Below are positions 26,987-35,191 of a DNA stretch of 64,000 nucleotides, in pieces. Where the stretch lies: NCBI GenBank assembly GCA_015060625.1, contig SUYC01000004.1, forward strand, positions 186,001 through 250,000, written 5' to 3'. How positions within the stretch are numbered: position 1 is the stretch's first letter; every line of letters starts with the position of its first letter. The stretch is from Xylanibacter ruminicola. Lineage in GTDB: Bacteria > Bacteroidota > Bacteroidia > Bacteroidales > Bacteroidaceae. The position numbers and the translations under genes are program-made. Under the pieces are notes generated by a model that did not search any database, was not told the origin of the DNA, and saw only the letters and a program-made list of their open reading frames with translations.

Positions 26987-28008
26987 AACATGTCGCCTTG
27001 GATAGTGAGAGGCATGGGGATGTTATCCGTGAAGAGCTGCCCGGTGCCCAGGCCCTGTGGCATGGTGATATGATCGCCATACACACTCGATGCAAACTGA
27101 GCAATGGCATTCAGTCCGATATTACTCTCAAGGGCCGAGGTAATCCACGAGCCTATGTGCAGGTCGGCAGCAATCTCAATCCACTCTCTGCATCCCTGCA
27201 TGCCACCATGCAACGATGGTTTCAGGATGATATAACGGGGTTTGATTATCTCAAGCATGTGACGCTTCATCTCAGCATCGTTCACACCTATCAGTTCCTC
27301 GTCGAGTGCAATAGACAGTGGCGACTCTCTGCAGAGTTCGGCCATATAAGCCCACTGTCCTTGCTTGATAGGCTGCTCGATAGAATGGATATTATATTGC
27401 GACAGCAGTTCGAGTTTATACAGCGCCTCATCGTAAGTAAAGCCACCATTCGCATCGAGTCGCAGCTCCACCTCGTGATGCGAGAAGCGATCGCGGATAC
27501 GTTTCACCAAGTCGAACTCTTTTTCGAAGTCGATGGCACCAATCTTCAGTTTCACACAACGGAAGCCCAGCTTCAGTTTCTCCTCCATTCGCTGAAGCAT
27601 CTCCTCGTAATTGCCCATCCACACCAGTCCGTTGATGGGGATACCCACCTCGCCACGTGCAAAAGCGGTATCAAAGAGTATATCACCCTTACCACCCTGT
27701 TTGGCAGCTTGTAGCGAAAGCGCAGCCGACTCCAATCCAAACAACATCGAAGGATAGTCGCGCATGGCATCGATATCTATCTCGCCGTTGGCGCAGAATG
27801 CCTCGCAAAACTCCTTCAGCTTAGCTTCATACTGCTCGTCGGGCATCGCATCGCAACTCAGATCGGGCAACGGTGCACACTCGCCCACACCCTGCTTATC
27901 ACCATCACTCAGATGAATCAGCCACATCGTGCGGGTTAAATAAACCCCGCGAGAAGTCCCCGCGGGTTGTTTAAAATGCAATATTTTTTTTTCTATTTCA
28001 AATCGCAT
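26974..28008 (-). CDS. menC: o-Succinylbenzoate synthase
   Basis: A 344-residue enolase-superfamily enzyme that dehydrates SHCHC to o-succinylbenzoate. Start chosen at MRFEIEKKILHFKQPAGTSR, which fits family N-termini; an ATG four codons upstream (28020) is possible. The catalytic pattern is clear: FRCVKLKIGAIDFEKE with the KxK lysines, ELRLDANGGF (metal Asp), IHSIEQPIKQ (metal Glu), IALDEELIG (metal Asp) and YIILKPSLHGG (second catalytic Lys). It lies 65 bases downstream of menB, across a spacer with two copies of a GGCCGTGT motif, and 7 bases before menE. Confidence 0.93.
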   Translation of the reverse strand: MRFEIEKKILHFKQPAGTSRGVYLTRTMWLIHLSDGDKQGVGECAPLPDLSCDAMPDEQYEAKLKEFCEAFCANGEIDIDAMRDYPSMLFGLESAALSLQAAKQGGKGDILFDTAFARGEVGIPINGLVWMGNYEEMLQRMEEKLKLGFRCVKLKIGAIDFEKEFDLVKRIRDRFSHHEVELRLDANGGFTYDEALYKLELLSQYNIHSIEQPIKQGQWAYMAELCRESPLSIALDEELIGVNDAEMKRHMLEIIKPRYIILKPSLHGGMQGCREWIEIAADLHIGSWITSALESNIGLNAIAQFASSVYGDHITMPQGLGTGQLFTDNIPMPLTIQGDMLFLR

Positions 28009-28073
28009 AATTATCTTCATTAATAAAGGCCGTGTCCTTTTATAAAAAGGCCGTGTAATCCGTGCCTAAAAAA

Positions 28074-28925
28074 TCATGGCAGCTTGGGATATTTCTTGAA
28101 GTTGGGCTTGCGCTTTTCCAGGAAAGCCTTGCCACCCTCCTGAGCCTCATCCAGGAAGTAATACAGCATGGTGCAATCACCAGCCAACTCCTGGATACCA
28201 GCCTGACCATCCAACTCGGCATTCAAGCCAGCCTTGATCATGCGCAGCGCCAAAGGCGAACGTTCCATCATCGTTTCGGCCCACTCCACGCACTCATCCT
28301 CCAAGCGCTCAATAGGCACCACCTTATTGACCATGCCCATCTCTTCAGCCTCCTTAGCAGAGTACTGGCGACAGAGGAACCATATCTCGCGCGCCTTCTT
28401 CTGTCCCACGATACGAGCCAGGTACGAAGAACCAAAACCAGCATCGAACGAGCCTACCTTAGGACCAGTCTGTCCGAAAATGGCATTCTCCGAGGCAATG
28501 GTCAGGTCGCAAACCAAATGCAACACATGTCCGCCACCAATGGCATAACCATTCACCATCGCAATAACAGGCTTGGGCAGGCGACGAATCTGCATCTGCA
28601 CATCAAGCACACTCAAACGGGGCACGCCCTCTTCATCCACATAGCCTCCACGGCCTTTCACGTGCATATCACCACCAGAACAGAAAGCATGCTTGACATC
28701 AGCCAAGGTCTTACCCTCGGGCACCTCACTCATAGCACCAGTAAGCAGTACCACACTGATATCCTGCATCTCGCGGCACATGGCAAAAGCCTGACTCAAC
28801 TCCCAAGTGGTCTTGGGGGTAAAGGCATTACGGTATCGCGGACGATTGATCGTAATCTTGGCGATACCATTATACTCTTCAAATAAAATCTCCTTAAACT
28901 CTCTTATCGTTTGCCAGTTTCTCAT
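28074..28925 (-). CDS. menB: 1,4-Dihydroxy-2-naphthoyl-CoA synthase
   Basis: A 283-residue crotonase-fold enzyme that closes the naphthoate ring from o-succinylbenzoyl-CoA. Family signatures: [40 protein letters not shown] (oxyanion and active-site region), [41 protein letters not shown] and [21 protein letters not shown]. It ends in a typical [10 protein letters not shown] tail. The start at 28925 lies inside the menD reading frame (32-base overlap), which implies translational coupling. Confidence 0.96.
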   Translation of the reverse strand: MRNWQTIREFKEILFEEYNGIAKITINRPRYRNAFTPKTTWELSQAFAMCREMQDISVVLLTGAMSEVPEGKTLADVKHAFCSGGDMHVKGRGGYVDEEGVPRLSVLDVQMQIRRLPKPVIAMVNGYAIGGGHVLHLVCDLTIASENAIFGQTGPKVGSFDAGFGSSYLARIVGQKKAREIWFLCRQYSAKEAEEMGMVNKVVPIERLEDECVEWAETMMERSPLALRMIKAGLNAELDGQAGIQELAGDCTMLYYFLDEAQEGGKAFLEKRKPNFKKYPKLP

Positions 28926-30585
28926 TTTTCAAAATTTGATAATATGATTTGATAACACGCTCGTCCTCCTCAGAATCTGTAAAGACCTCCAACAGCACTG
29001 GACGTGTTGATTTCTTATTCAGCAATGTATCGATGCCTTTCTGCATCTCCTCCATATTGGTGGCTTTCATATAACGGATATTGTTCTGCTTGCAGATGCC
29101 CTGCGCTGTGGTCTGATGCTGTGCCGCAACATACTTGTCGCGTGCCGGACTCTTCTCCAGTCCCTTCAACAAGTTGAAGATGGCTCCCTTACCATTATTC
29201 AGCACAATGATATGCAGGTTGCCATTCAGATTCTGATTCCAAAGGGCATTCTGATCGTAGAAGAAACTCAGGTCGCCCAACACGCACAGCACCTTCTCGT
29301 CGCCAGTCACAATCGAGCAGCCAGCTGCTGTCGATAACGAACCATCGATGCCATTCACACCACGGTTGCAGAACACATAGTGGCGTGCAAAGATATTGGC
29401 CATGCGGATAGGACTGCTGTTGCCATAGTGGACATAACGATAGATGGCCTTGCCCAACTTCTCCTCCAAGTACTTCACAGTAGCCATCTGAGAGTACTCG
29501 GGTTGGAACTTCATGGCGCGATAGGCAGCCAAACGAGTGGCCTGGTCCCAACGGGCCTTGAAGGTAGCAGTAGAGCTGATGGCCTTATAGCGCACGGCAT
29601 CCACCAGGTCTTCGATCACGTCGGCAGGACTACCCTCGATAACGCCATAAAGCTGCATCGAGGTATCGTGGATGCTACCATCCTCTGTGACAGCCCAGAT
29701 GTGCACATCCTTCAGACCTCGTAACCACTTCTTGAAACGCTTGCTCACCAGCGTGTCACCCACGTAAAGCACAAAGTCGGGCTGGTAAGCAGGATTGTCG
29801 CCCAGCACATGGATAACCTCATCGAAATTGGTACTGCCATTACCCACACTCAGCGCCTCGTGCACCACCACAGCACACTGCGAGAGCATAAACAACTCCT
29901 GAGGGATGAGCTCGCCTGTTGACAACTGACCAATCACCACCATGGGTTTCTTGGCCACAGCAAACTGTCCGGCACACTCCAGGGCTATCAGCGACTGGTT
30001 GCTGCGTGGGGGCAGCAACTGGATAACACGCTCCTCGGGCAACTGCTCGACATCGTATTCGAACAAAGGCTCTGAAATAGGAACATTGATATGTACAGGA
30101 CCATTGCCGTGGTGAGTGGTCTCGTTCATGGCCTCGTTAATCAGACGATTACAATACCAATGCATCTCATCATTATAGACCTCGGGCAGGTTAACGGCTT
30201 TCTTCACAAAGCGTCCTAAGGCATCGGGCTGAGGCAGCGTTTGACCATCCAACTGGTCGATCCACTGTTCAGGGCGATCTGCCGAAATCACCACCAATGG
30301 CATGTGCTGATAATAAGCCTCAGCCACAGCTGGGGCCAGATTAAGCAACGCAGTGCCACTGGTGACACAAACCACCACTGGCCGATGCACCACCTGGGCT
30401 ATACCCAAGGCATAGAATCCTGCACTACGCTCATCCGTCACTGGATAGCACTCGATTTCTGGGCACTCATTCAGATTGTGTACGATAGGTGAGTTACGAC
30501 TACCGGGACAAACCACTGCATATCTCACTCCATGGGCTACCAACAAACTTGTTAGTATGTTTACGTTTTGTTTACTGCTGTACAT
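28894..30585 (-). CDS. menD: SEPHCHC synthase (2-succinyl-5-enolpyruvyl-6-hydroxy-3-cyclohexene-1-carboxylate synthase)
   Basis: A 563-residue thiamine-diphosphate enzyme joining isochorismate and 2-oxoglutarate. It starts [20 protein letters not shown], then [17 protein letters not shown] and [16 protein letters not shown] (the Glu that activates ThDP), [35 protein letters not shown] and the ThDP/Mg motif [20 protein letters not shown]. The length is normal. It overlaps menF by 14 bases and menB by 32 bases. Confidence 0.96.
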   Translation of the reverse strand: MYSSKQNVNILTSLLVAHGVRYAVVCPGSRNSPIVHNLNECPEIECYPVTDERSAGFYALGIAQVVHRPVVVCVTSGTALLNLAPAVAEAYYQHMPLVVISADRPEQWIDQLDGQTLPQPDALGRFVKKAVNLPEVYNDEMHWYCNRLINEAMNETTHHGNGPVHINVPISEPLFEYDVEQLPEERVIQLLPPRSNQSLIALECAGQFAVAKKPMVVIGQLSTGELIPQELFMLSQCAVVVHEALSVGNGSTNFDEVIHVLGDNPAYQPDFVLYVGDTLVSKRFKKWLRGLKDVHIWAVTEDGSIHDTSMQLYGVIEGSPADVIEDLVDAVRYKAISSTATFKARWDQATRLAAYRAMKFQPEYSQMATVKYLEEKLGKAIYRYVHYGNSSPIRMANIFARHYVFCNRGVNGIDGSLSTAAGCSIVTGDEKVLCVLGDLSFFYDQNALWNQNLNGNLHIIVLNNGKGAIFNLLKGLEKSPARDKYVAAQHQTTAQGICKQNNIRYMKATNMEEMQKGIDTLLNKKSTRPVLLEVFTDSEEDERVIKSYYQILKNEKLANDKRV

Positions 30586-31630
30586 ATAATAGTCTTTTCA
30601 TTGTTTCCATTTTAGCTTCGGTTTCAAGCCACTCCTGCTCTTCGACGCTGTCTTTCAACAAGCCTCCACCAGCATAGAGATGGCACACATCGCCCTCGAT
30701 GTTCATACATCTTAGCGACACATAGAGATGGGTATCCTCTTGTGCTATAGGACCCATAAACCCACTGTAGTATCTGCGTGGGGTATGTTCGTTCTTGACA
30801 ATAAACTTAAATGCCTCACGCTTAGGCAGTCCGCACACCGCTGGTGTAGGATGCAATACCTGCAACAAATCGCCTACGTGATGATGATCGGTCAGTTTAA
30901 AGGTAAAGTCGCTCCTCAGGTGAACCAGATTAGCGGCTCGCACCGTACGTGGCCCCTCTTCTCTGAAGTCGCCCGTAAACTGCTCAAGGCATTCAGTAAT
31001 ATAAGTAGCCACGATGCGCTGCTCCTGGATATTCTTAGTGCTCCAGGTGAGCGTCTCGCCCTCGCCATCCAGTTGGTCGCCCTCCAGTTTCATAGTACCT
31101 GCCAAGGCGATGGTTCGCCAGTCGTCACCCTTGCCATCCAGCAGTATCTCTGGGGTAGCAGTTAACCAGCAACCACTTTTCGGGGTATCCACCAGTGCGA
31201 TAAACAAGCGTGGATAAAGCTGGCAGGCCCGATAAAACAGGTCGATAGGTTCAACGCCCTTAGGTTTATCCTCGTCGGCACATCGCGCCAGCACAATTTT
31301 GCGAAACTTGTCTGCCTCCAGCTGGTAGTGATAGTTAGCAAAATCCACCCGATAATAATCAGCCCCCTTATTTTTGTTTCTTATGTTCTTATTATCAAAA
31401 AAAACGTTCTTATTATCTAAAGAAACCTTATCATCTAAAGAAACCTGCTCTGGCGTGCCTTGGATAAGCACCAAGGGCTGATCAGCCTTTACTTCGAACG
31501 GGGCTACCACAAAGCCCTGTTTACCATTCAATTCTGTCAGCGAATGCAATTGCATGGGTTCCCCTTCCAACTGTCGAATCAGTGTAGCGTGGTTTTCATG
31601 GGGTAATCTGTAAATAGCGTATGCCGACAT
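30572..31630 (-). CDS. menF: Isochorismate synthase
   Basis: A 352-residue chorismate-binding enzyme that isomerises chorismate to isochorismate at the head of menaquinone synthesis. Motifs: KFRKIVLARCAD, TATPEILLDG, LAGTMKLEGDQLDGE, IVATYITECLE, LHPTPAVCGLPKREA and YYSGFMGPIAQEDTHLYVSLR. The ATG overlaps the menI stop by one base (TAATG). Residues ~63-88 (VSLDDK, VSLDNK, then Asn/Lys-rich) are encoded by a tandem ~21-base repeat (31385-31444) and look like an insertion between the N-terminal strands and the conserved core. Confidence 0.93.
   Translation of the reverse strand: MSAYAIYRLPHENHATLIRQLEGEPMQLHSLTELNGKQGFVVAPFEVKADQPLVLIQGTPEQVSLDDKVSLDNKNVFFDNKNIRNKNKGADYYRVDFANYHYQLEADKFRKIVLARCADEDKPKGVEPIDLFYRACQLYPRLFIALVDTPKSGCWLTATPEILLDGKGDDWRTIALAGTMKLEGDQLDGEGETLTWSTKNIQEQRIVATYITECLEQFTGDFREEGPRTVRAANLVHLRSDFTFKLTDHHHVGDLLQVLHPTPAVCGLPKREAFKFIVKNEHTPRRYYSGFMGPIAQEDTHLYVSLRCMNIEGDVCHLYAGGGLLKDSVEEQEWLETEAKMETMKRLLYVQQ
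31385..31444. repeat. Tandem 21/21/18-base repeat inside menF
   Basis: Three adjacent units (31385-31405, 31406-31426, 31427-31444) share the core CTTATTATCTAAAGAAAC; the second and third differ at one base over 18. They are read in frame as a six- to seven-residue repeat. The same unit occurs at the ends of menC and menE. Confidence 0.8.
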
Positions 31631-32043
31631 TATTTTTTCTGCTTAATAACATAGTTAGTAACTCGCACACTTGATATCAGATCGCCAGCAGTGTCCTTAA
31701 TCTCAACATTCCACACATGCAGCGTCTTACCCTTGTGCAACATTTTTGCAAAGGCAGTAACCGTGTCGCCTTCAAGCACAGCTTTTACATGGCTCCCACT
31801 TACCTCGATGCCCACACAGGCATATCCTGGACAAAGAGCCGACGATGCCACCCCAGCCAGATTCTCGGCCAGAGCCAACGAAGCGCCACCACTCAAAAAA
31901 CCGAATGGCTGGCGATTGCGCTCATCAACTTTCATTTTCGCCAAACAAGTATCAACCTCGGGAGTAGAAATAAATTCCATCCCGAGGGCTGTACTCAAAT
32001 TGGGCGTTGCATTAATTATTTCCTTTATCTTCTCTACGTTCAT
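31630..32043 (-). CDS. menI: Hotdog-fold thioesterase, probable DHNA-CoA hydrolase
   Basis: A 137-residue protein of the PaaI/YbgC-like hotdog family. The conserved segment RNRQPFGFLSGGASLALAEN carries the Gly-rich turn and the Glu of the active site; VGIEVSGSHVKAVLEGD and TLHVWNVEIKD complete the fold. Such enzymes release 1,4-dihydroxy-2-naphthoate from its CoA thioester, the step after MenB. The position directly before menF, with a one-base overlap, supports that role; substrate specificity cannot be read from sequence alone. Confidence 0.8.
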   Translation of the reverse strand: MNVEKIKEIINATPNLSTALGMEFISTPEVDTCLAKMKVDERNRQPFGFLSGGASLALAENLAGVASSALCPGYACVGIEVSGSHVKAVLEGDTVTAFAKMLHKGKTLHVWNVEIKDTAGDLISSVRVTNYVIKQKK

Positions 32044-32058
32044 TCTCTTTTTCTTATC

Positions 32059-33045
32059 CTACTTAAACAGCGAGTACTCAGGCACGCTCCAAGCCAAGGC
32101 ACTGGCGCCAAGCACATCTCTCTCTCTATCATTAAGTTCCGAAACAAGAATCTTAACCTTGCCTCGCAAATTTCCAAACACATGTTCCTCGAACGACTTA
32201 TTAGTTGGCTCAAGCAACCATTTGCCTGCATGCGAGATACCACCGGTAAGGATGATGGCCTCGGGGTCAACGAGGGTAGCATAGTTAGCCAATCCCACAC
32301 CTAATATCTCACCTGTTCGGCGATACACCTCGATAGCCATCTCATCACCCTTGTCACAGCACTCCTTGATGGTACGTGGTGTCAGCTTTGTCAGATCACG
32401 CATCAGTGAAGGGGCATCACTCTCAGCCATCAGTTCCTTGGCGGTATTGATGATACCTGCAGCACCTGCATAGGCCTCAAGACAACCTTCATGACCACAC
32501 CCACAAACACGACCATGATTCACCACACAGGTATGCCCCAACTCGCCAGCATAACCATTATGCCCCAGATGCTCACTGTCGGCCGAGAAGAAGCAGCTAC
32601 CCAGACCTACGCCCAGACTCAAAACAATAAAATTCTTCATGCCATGGGCACAGCCGAAGGTGTATTCACCCAAAGCGGATATGTGTGCATCATTCGATAA
32701 GCCTACAGCCAGTCCGATACGGTCTCTCAGCATAGCCGCCAGAGGCACTATCCCCTTCCAAGGCAGATTGGCAGCATTCTCAATACAGCCCGATACCGAG
32801 CTGGCACTGGGTGAACTAACACCAATAGAACGAATGTCTTCATAGCCGCCATTAGCCTCAACCAGCCTCACAATCCTATCGCTCAGGGCTGTCACGAAGT
32901 TGTTCACATCCGGATAGTCGCTTGTCGGGAAGAAATCCTCGGCAATGATATTGCCCCGGATATCCACGATGGCATAGGTAGTTCGCTCATTACTGATGTC
33001 AACACCTACCACTTTAGTCTTAATCTGATACTCCTCCATACGCAA
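32059..33045 (-). CDS. ROK family protein, paralogue 1 (nearest to men genes)
   Basis: A 328-residue ROK fold without an HTH domain, about the length of ROK sugar kinases. It keeps the catalytic Asp (Asp119 in LSNDAHISALGEY), the sugar-binding GELGH (His171) and the zinc-site cluster RVCGCGHEGCLEAY. The N-terminal phosphate motif, normally DxGGT, is changed to VVGVDISNERTT, as in non-kinase ROK regulators, so activity is uncertain. It is the third of three tandem paralogues and lies 15 bases before menI, in what looks like a single operon with the menaquinone genes. The substrate is unknown. Confidence 0.85.
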   Translation of the reverse strand: MRMEEYQIKTKVVGVDISNERTTYAIVDIRGNIIAEDFFPTSDYPDVNNFVTALSDRIVRLVEANGGYEDIRSIGVSSPSASSVSGCIENAANLPWKGIVPLAAMLRDRIGLAVGLSNDAHISALGEYTFGCAHGMKNFIVLSLGVGLGSCFFSADSEHLGHNGYAGELGHTCVVNHGRVCGCGHEGCLEAYAGAAGIINTAKELMAESDAPSLMRDLTKLTPRTIKECCDKGDEMAIEVYRRTGEILGVGLANYATLVDPEAIILTGGISHAGKWLLEPTNKSFEEHVFGNLRGKVKILVSELNDRERDVLGASALAWSVPEYSLFK

Positions 33046-33063
33046 TCTATTAGTCTAGTTATC

Positions 33064-34053
33064 TCATTTAAACAACGAATACTCCTTCACATCCCAGGCC
33101 AAAGCACTGGCGCCCAGCACGTCGCGCTCACCTTCTTTCAAGATTGAGACCAAGATACGGGTTTCGTTCTTGATATTGTGGAACACGTGCTCCTCAAACG
33201 AGGCACGCATGGGTTTCAGCAGCCACTTGCCAGCCTGCGTCATGTCACCCGTCAGGATGATAGCCTCAGGATTCAGCACCGAAGCATAGTTGGCCATGCC
33301 CAGTCCCAGTATCTCACCCGTGCGACGGAACACCTCGATGGCCACCTTGTCGCCCTTGTAGCAGCAGTCGGCAATAGTCTTAATATTCAACTCCTGCAGG
33401 TCGCTCAGCAGTGTGGGCTCCTTGCTGGCAGCTATCAGCTCCTCGGCAGTCATAATCAAACCCTTCTCTGAGCAGTAGGCCTCCAGACAACCTTTGTTGC
33501 CACAGCCACACTGGCGACCGTCCACTTCCACGCAGGTATGTCCCAGTTCGCCGGCAAAGCCATTAAATCCCAGGTGCGGCTGTCCGTTAGAGAAGAAGCA
33601 GCTGCCCAGTCCACCATGACTGATGGACACCACCACGAAATCCTTCATGCCGTGCGCACTGCCATACGATTTCTCACTCAGTGCCGTGATATGCGCATCG
33701 TTAGCCACCGCCACAGCCAGTCCCAGCTGGTCGCGCAGCATAGCAGCCAGAGGTATCACCCCTTTCCAAGGCAGATTGGCAGCATTCTCTATACAGCCCG
33801 TAACCGAACTGGCACTTGGAGCACTCACGCCCACGGAACGTACAGCCTCATATCCGCCATTCTCCTCAATCAGTGCTATCACCTTCTCGCAGAGGGCGGC
33901 CACAAAGTCGTTCACATCATGATAGTCGGTCGTCAGAAAGTAGTCTTGCGCAACTATCTCTCCCCTGATGTCCACCACGGCAAAAGTCGTGCGGTCCACC
34001 CGGATGTCTATACCCACTACACGGGTTTTGATTTGATCAATAGTTTCTGTCAT
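33064..34053 (-). CDS. ROK family protein, paralogue 2 (middle)
   Basis: A 329-residue protein close in sequence to its two neighbours. It keeps the catalytic Asp119 (VANDAHITALSEK), GELGH and CGCGNKGCLEAY. The second phosphate-binding loop reads VSISHGGLGSCFF, where paralogues 1 and 3 have LGVGLGSCFF and MGSGLGSCLF, so it carries a one-residue insertion and a His. The N-terminal motif VVGIDIRVDRTT lacks the Gly-Gly-Thr of kinases. One base separates the upstream paralogue's stop from this start codon, implying translational coupling. The substrate is unknown. Confidence 0.85.
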   Translation of the reverse strand: MTETIDQIKTRVVGIDIRVDRTTFAVVDIRGEIVAQDYFLTTDYHDVNDFVAALCEKVIALIEENGGYEAVRSVGVSAPSASSVTGCIENAANLPWKGVIPLAAMLRDQLGLAVAVANDAHITALSEKSYGSAHGMKDFVVVSISHGGLGSCFFSNGQPHLGFNGFAGELGHTCVEVDGRQCGCGNKGCLEAYCSEKGLIMTAEELIAASKEPTLLSDLQELNIKTIADCCYKGDKVAIEVFRRTGEILGLGMANYASVLNPEAIILTGDMTQAGKWLLKPMRASFEEHVFHNIKNETRILVSILKEGERDVLGASALAWDVKEYSLFK

Positions 34054-34054
34054 A

Positions 34055-35035
34055 TCATTTAAATAATGAATATTCCCTTACTTCCCATGCCAGGACACTG
34101 GCGCCCAGCACGTCGTTTTCCACCTTGTCCTCATCCGACACCAGAAACTGGGTCTTGCCACAAGTGTTATGGAACACATAGCGGTCGAACACCTCCTTAG
34201 CCGGATCCAGCAGCCAGTGGCCCGCTTTCGAGATGCCACCTGTAAAGACGAAAGCCTCAGGATCCACCATCGAGGCATAATTGGCCAAGCCCATGCCCAG
34301 CAACTCGCCCGTTCGGCGGTACACCTCTATGGCCAGCGCATCGCCCTGTTCGCAGCACGCTGTAATCCTCTGCGGCGTCAGGGTTTCCACATCCCTCATC
34401 AGCGAGGGTGCTGCCGTTTGCGCCATCAGTTCCTCTGCAGTAGTCAGGATTCCCTTTCGGGCCACATAAGCCTCCAGACACCCTTTGTTGCCACAGCCGC
34501 ACCGCCTACCGCCATTCACGATACACGTATGACCAATCTCACCGGCAAACCCACCATTACCCTGATGAATCATGCCGTTCGAGAACAAGCAACTACCAAG
34601 ACCACTGCCCATCGTAAGCACCACAAAGTCGCGCATACCTCTGGCCAGTCCGTAGGTATGTTCGCCCAAGGCTCTCACGGCAGCGTTGTTAGCCACAGCC
34701 ACGGCAAACCCCGTACGGTCTCTCAGCATCGCCCCCAATGGGATGACACCCTTCCAAGGCAGGTTAGGCGCATTCTCAATGCAGCCTGTCATGAAGTTAG
34801 CGCTGTGTGCACTGATGCCCACCGAACGTATGCTTTCAAAGCCACCATTGTGCTCCACCATATCCTGAATGTGCTCACTCAAGGCCGATACAAAAAGGTT
34901 TAAATCGGGATAATCCAATGTCGGGAAACTCTCCATCACGACCACATTACCCTTCACGTCAACGATGGCGTAAGTGGTAGCGTCCAGACTGATGTCTATC
35001 CCGATGACCCGTTTCTTGATTGTTTCTTGTTTCAT
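34055..35035 (-). CDS. ROK family protein, paralogue 3 (promoter-proximal), catalytic Asp replaced
   Basis: A 326-residue ROK fold, first gene of the array. Where both neighbours have NDAH, this protein has NNAA (VANNAAVRALGEH), so Asn117 replaces the catalytic base of ROK kinases. GEIGHTCIVNGGRRCGCGNKGCLEAY is intact, so sugar binding and the structural zinc site may be kept. The N-terminus VIGIDISLDATT lacks the kinase Gly-Gly-Thr. It may be a catalytically dead sensor or partner subunit. It is preceded by a good promoter (35060-35091). Confidence 0.85.
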   Translation of the reverse strand: MKQETIKKRVIGIDISLDATTYAIVDVKGNVVVMESFPTLDYPDLNLFVSALSEHIQDMVEHNGGFESIRSVGISAHSANFMTGCIENAPNLPWKGVIPLGAMLRDRTGFAVAVANNAAVRALGEHTYGLARGMRDFVVLTMGSGLGSCLFSNGMIHQGNGGFAGEIGHTCIVNGGRRCGCGNKGCLEAYVARKGILTTAEELMAQTAAPSLMRDVETLTPQRITACCEQGDALAIEVYRRTGELLGMGLANYASMVDPEAFVFTGGISKAGHWLLDPAKEVFDRYVFHNTCGKTQFLVSDEDKVENDVLGASVLAWEVREYSLFK

Positions 35036-35059
35036 CTAAGTGTTCTCAGTTATCAGCCA

Positions 35060-35091
35060 CAAATATATACTTTTTTCTGAGACTGAACAAA
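35060..35091 (-). promoter_or_regulatory. Promoter of the ROK-men operon
   Basis: TTTG at 35088-35091 and TATATTTG at 35060-35067 on the minus strand, 20 bases apart, giving a leader of about 18 bases before the first ROK gene. No comparable promoter was seen between the ROK genes and menI. Confidence 0.75.
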
Positions 35092-35126
35092 TCTTTCTCA
35101 CTTTTTTTGCAAATATTTACCCTAAT

Positions 35127-35158
35127 CTTGCATTTTTCGGGATAATTTTGTAACTTTG
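35127..35158 (+). promoter_or_regulatory. Promoter of lysS-gpsA
   Basis: CTTG at 35127-35130 and TAACTTTG at 35151-35158, 20 bases apart, about 33 bases before the lysS ATG. It is divergent from the ROK-men promoter. Confidence 0.7.
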
Positions 35159-35191
35159 CACCCATAAAATTGAAATATTCGAATATTAAAG

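Noticed and set aside
26967..27110. An N-terminal extension of menE by 48 residues
   Set aside because: It would overlap menC in another frame, has no similarity to the family and lies on the menC coding sequence; the ATG at 26966 fits the operon spacing.
28021..28073. Two GGCCGTGT copies between menB and menC as a terminator or promoter
   Set aside because: They are direct, not inverted, repeats. No T-run or TAnnTTTG was found in the right orientation, so the spacer is only noted.
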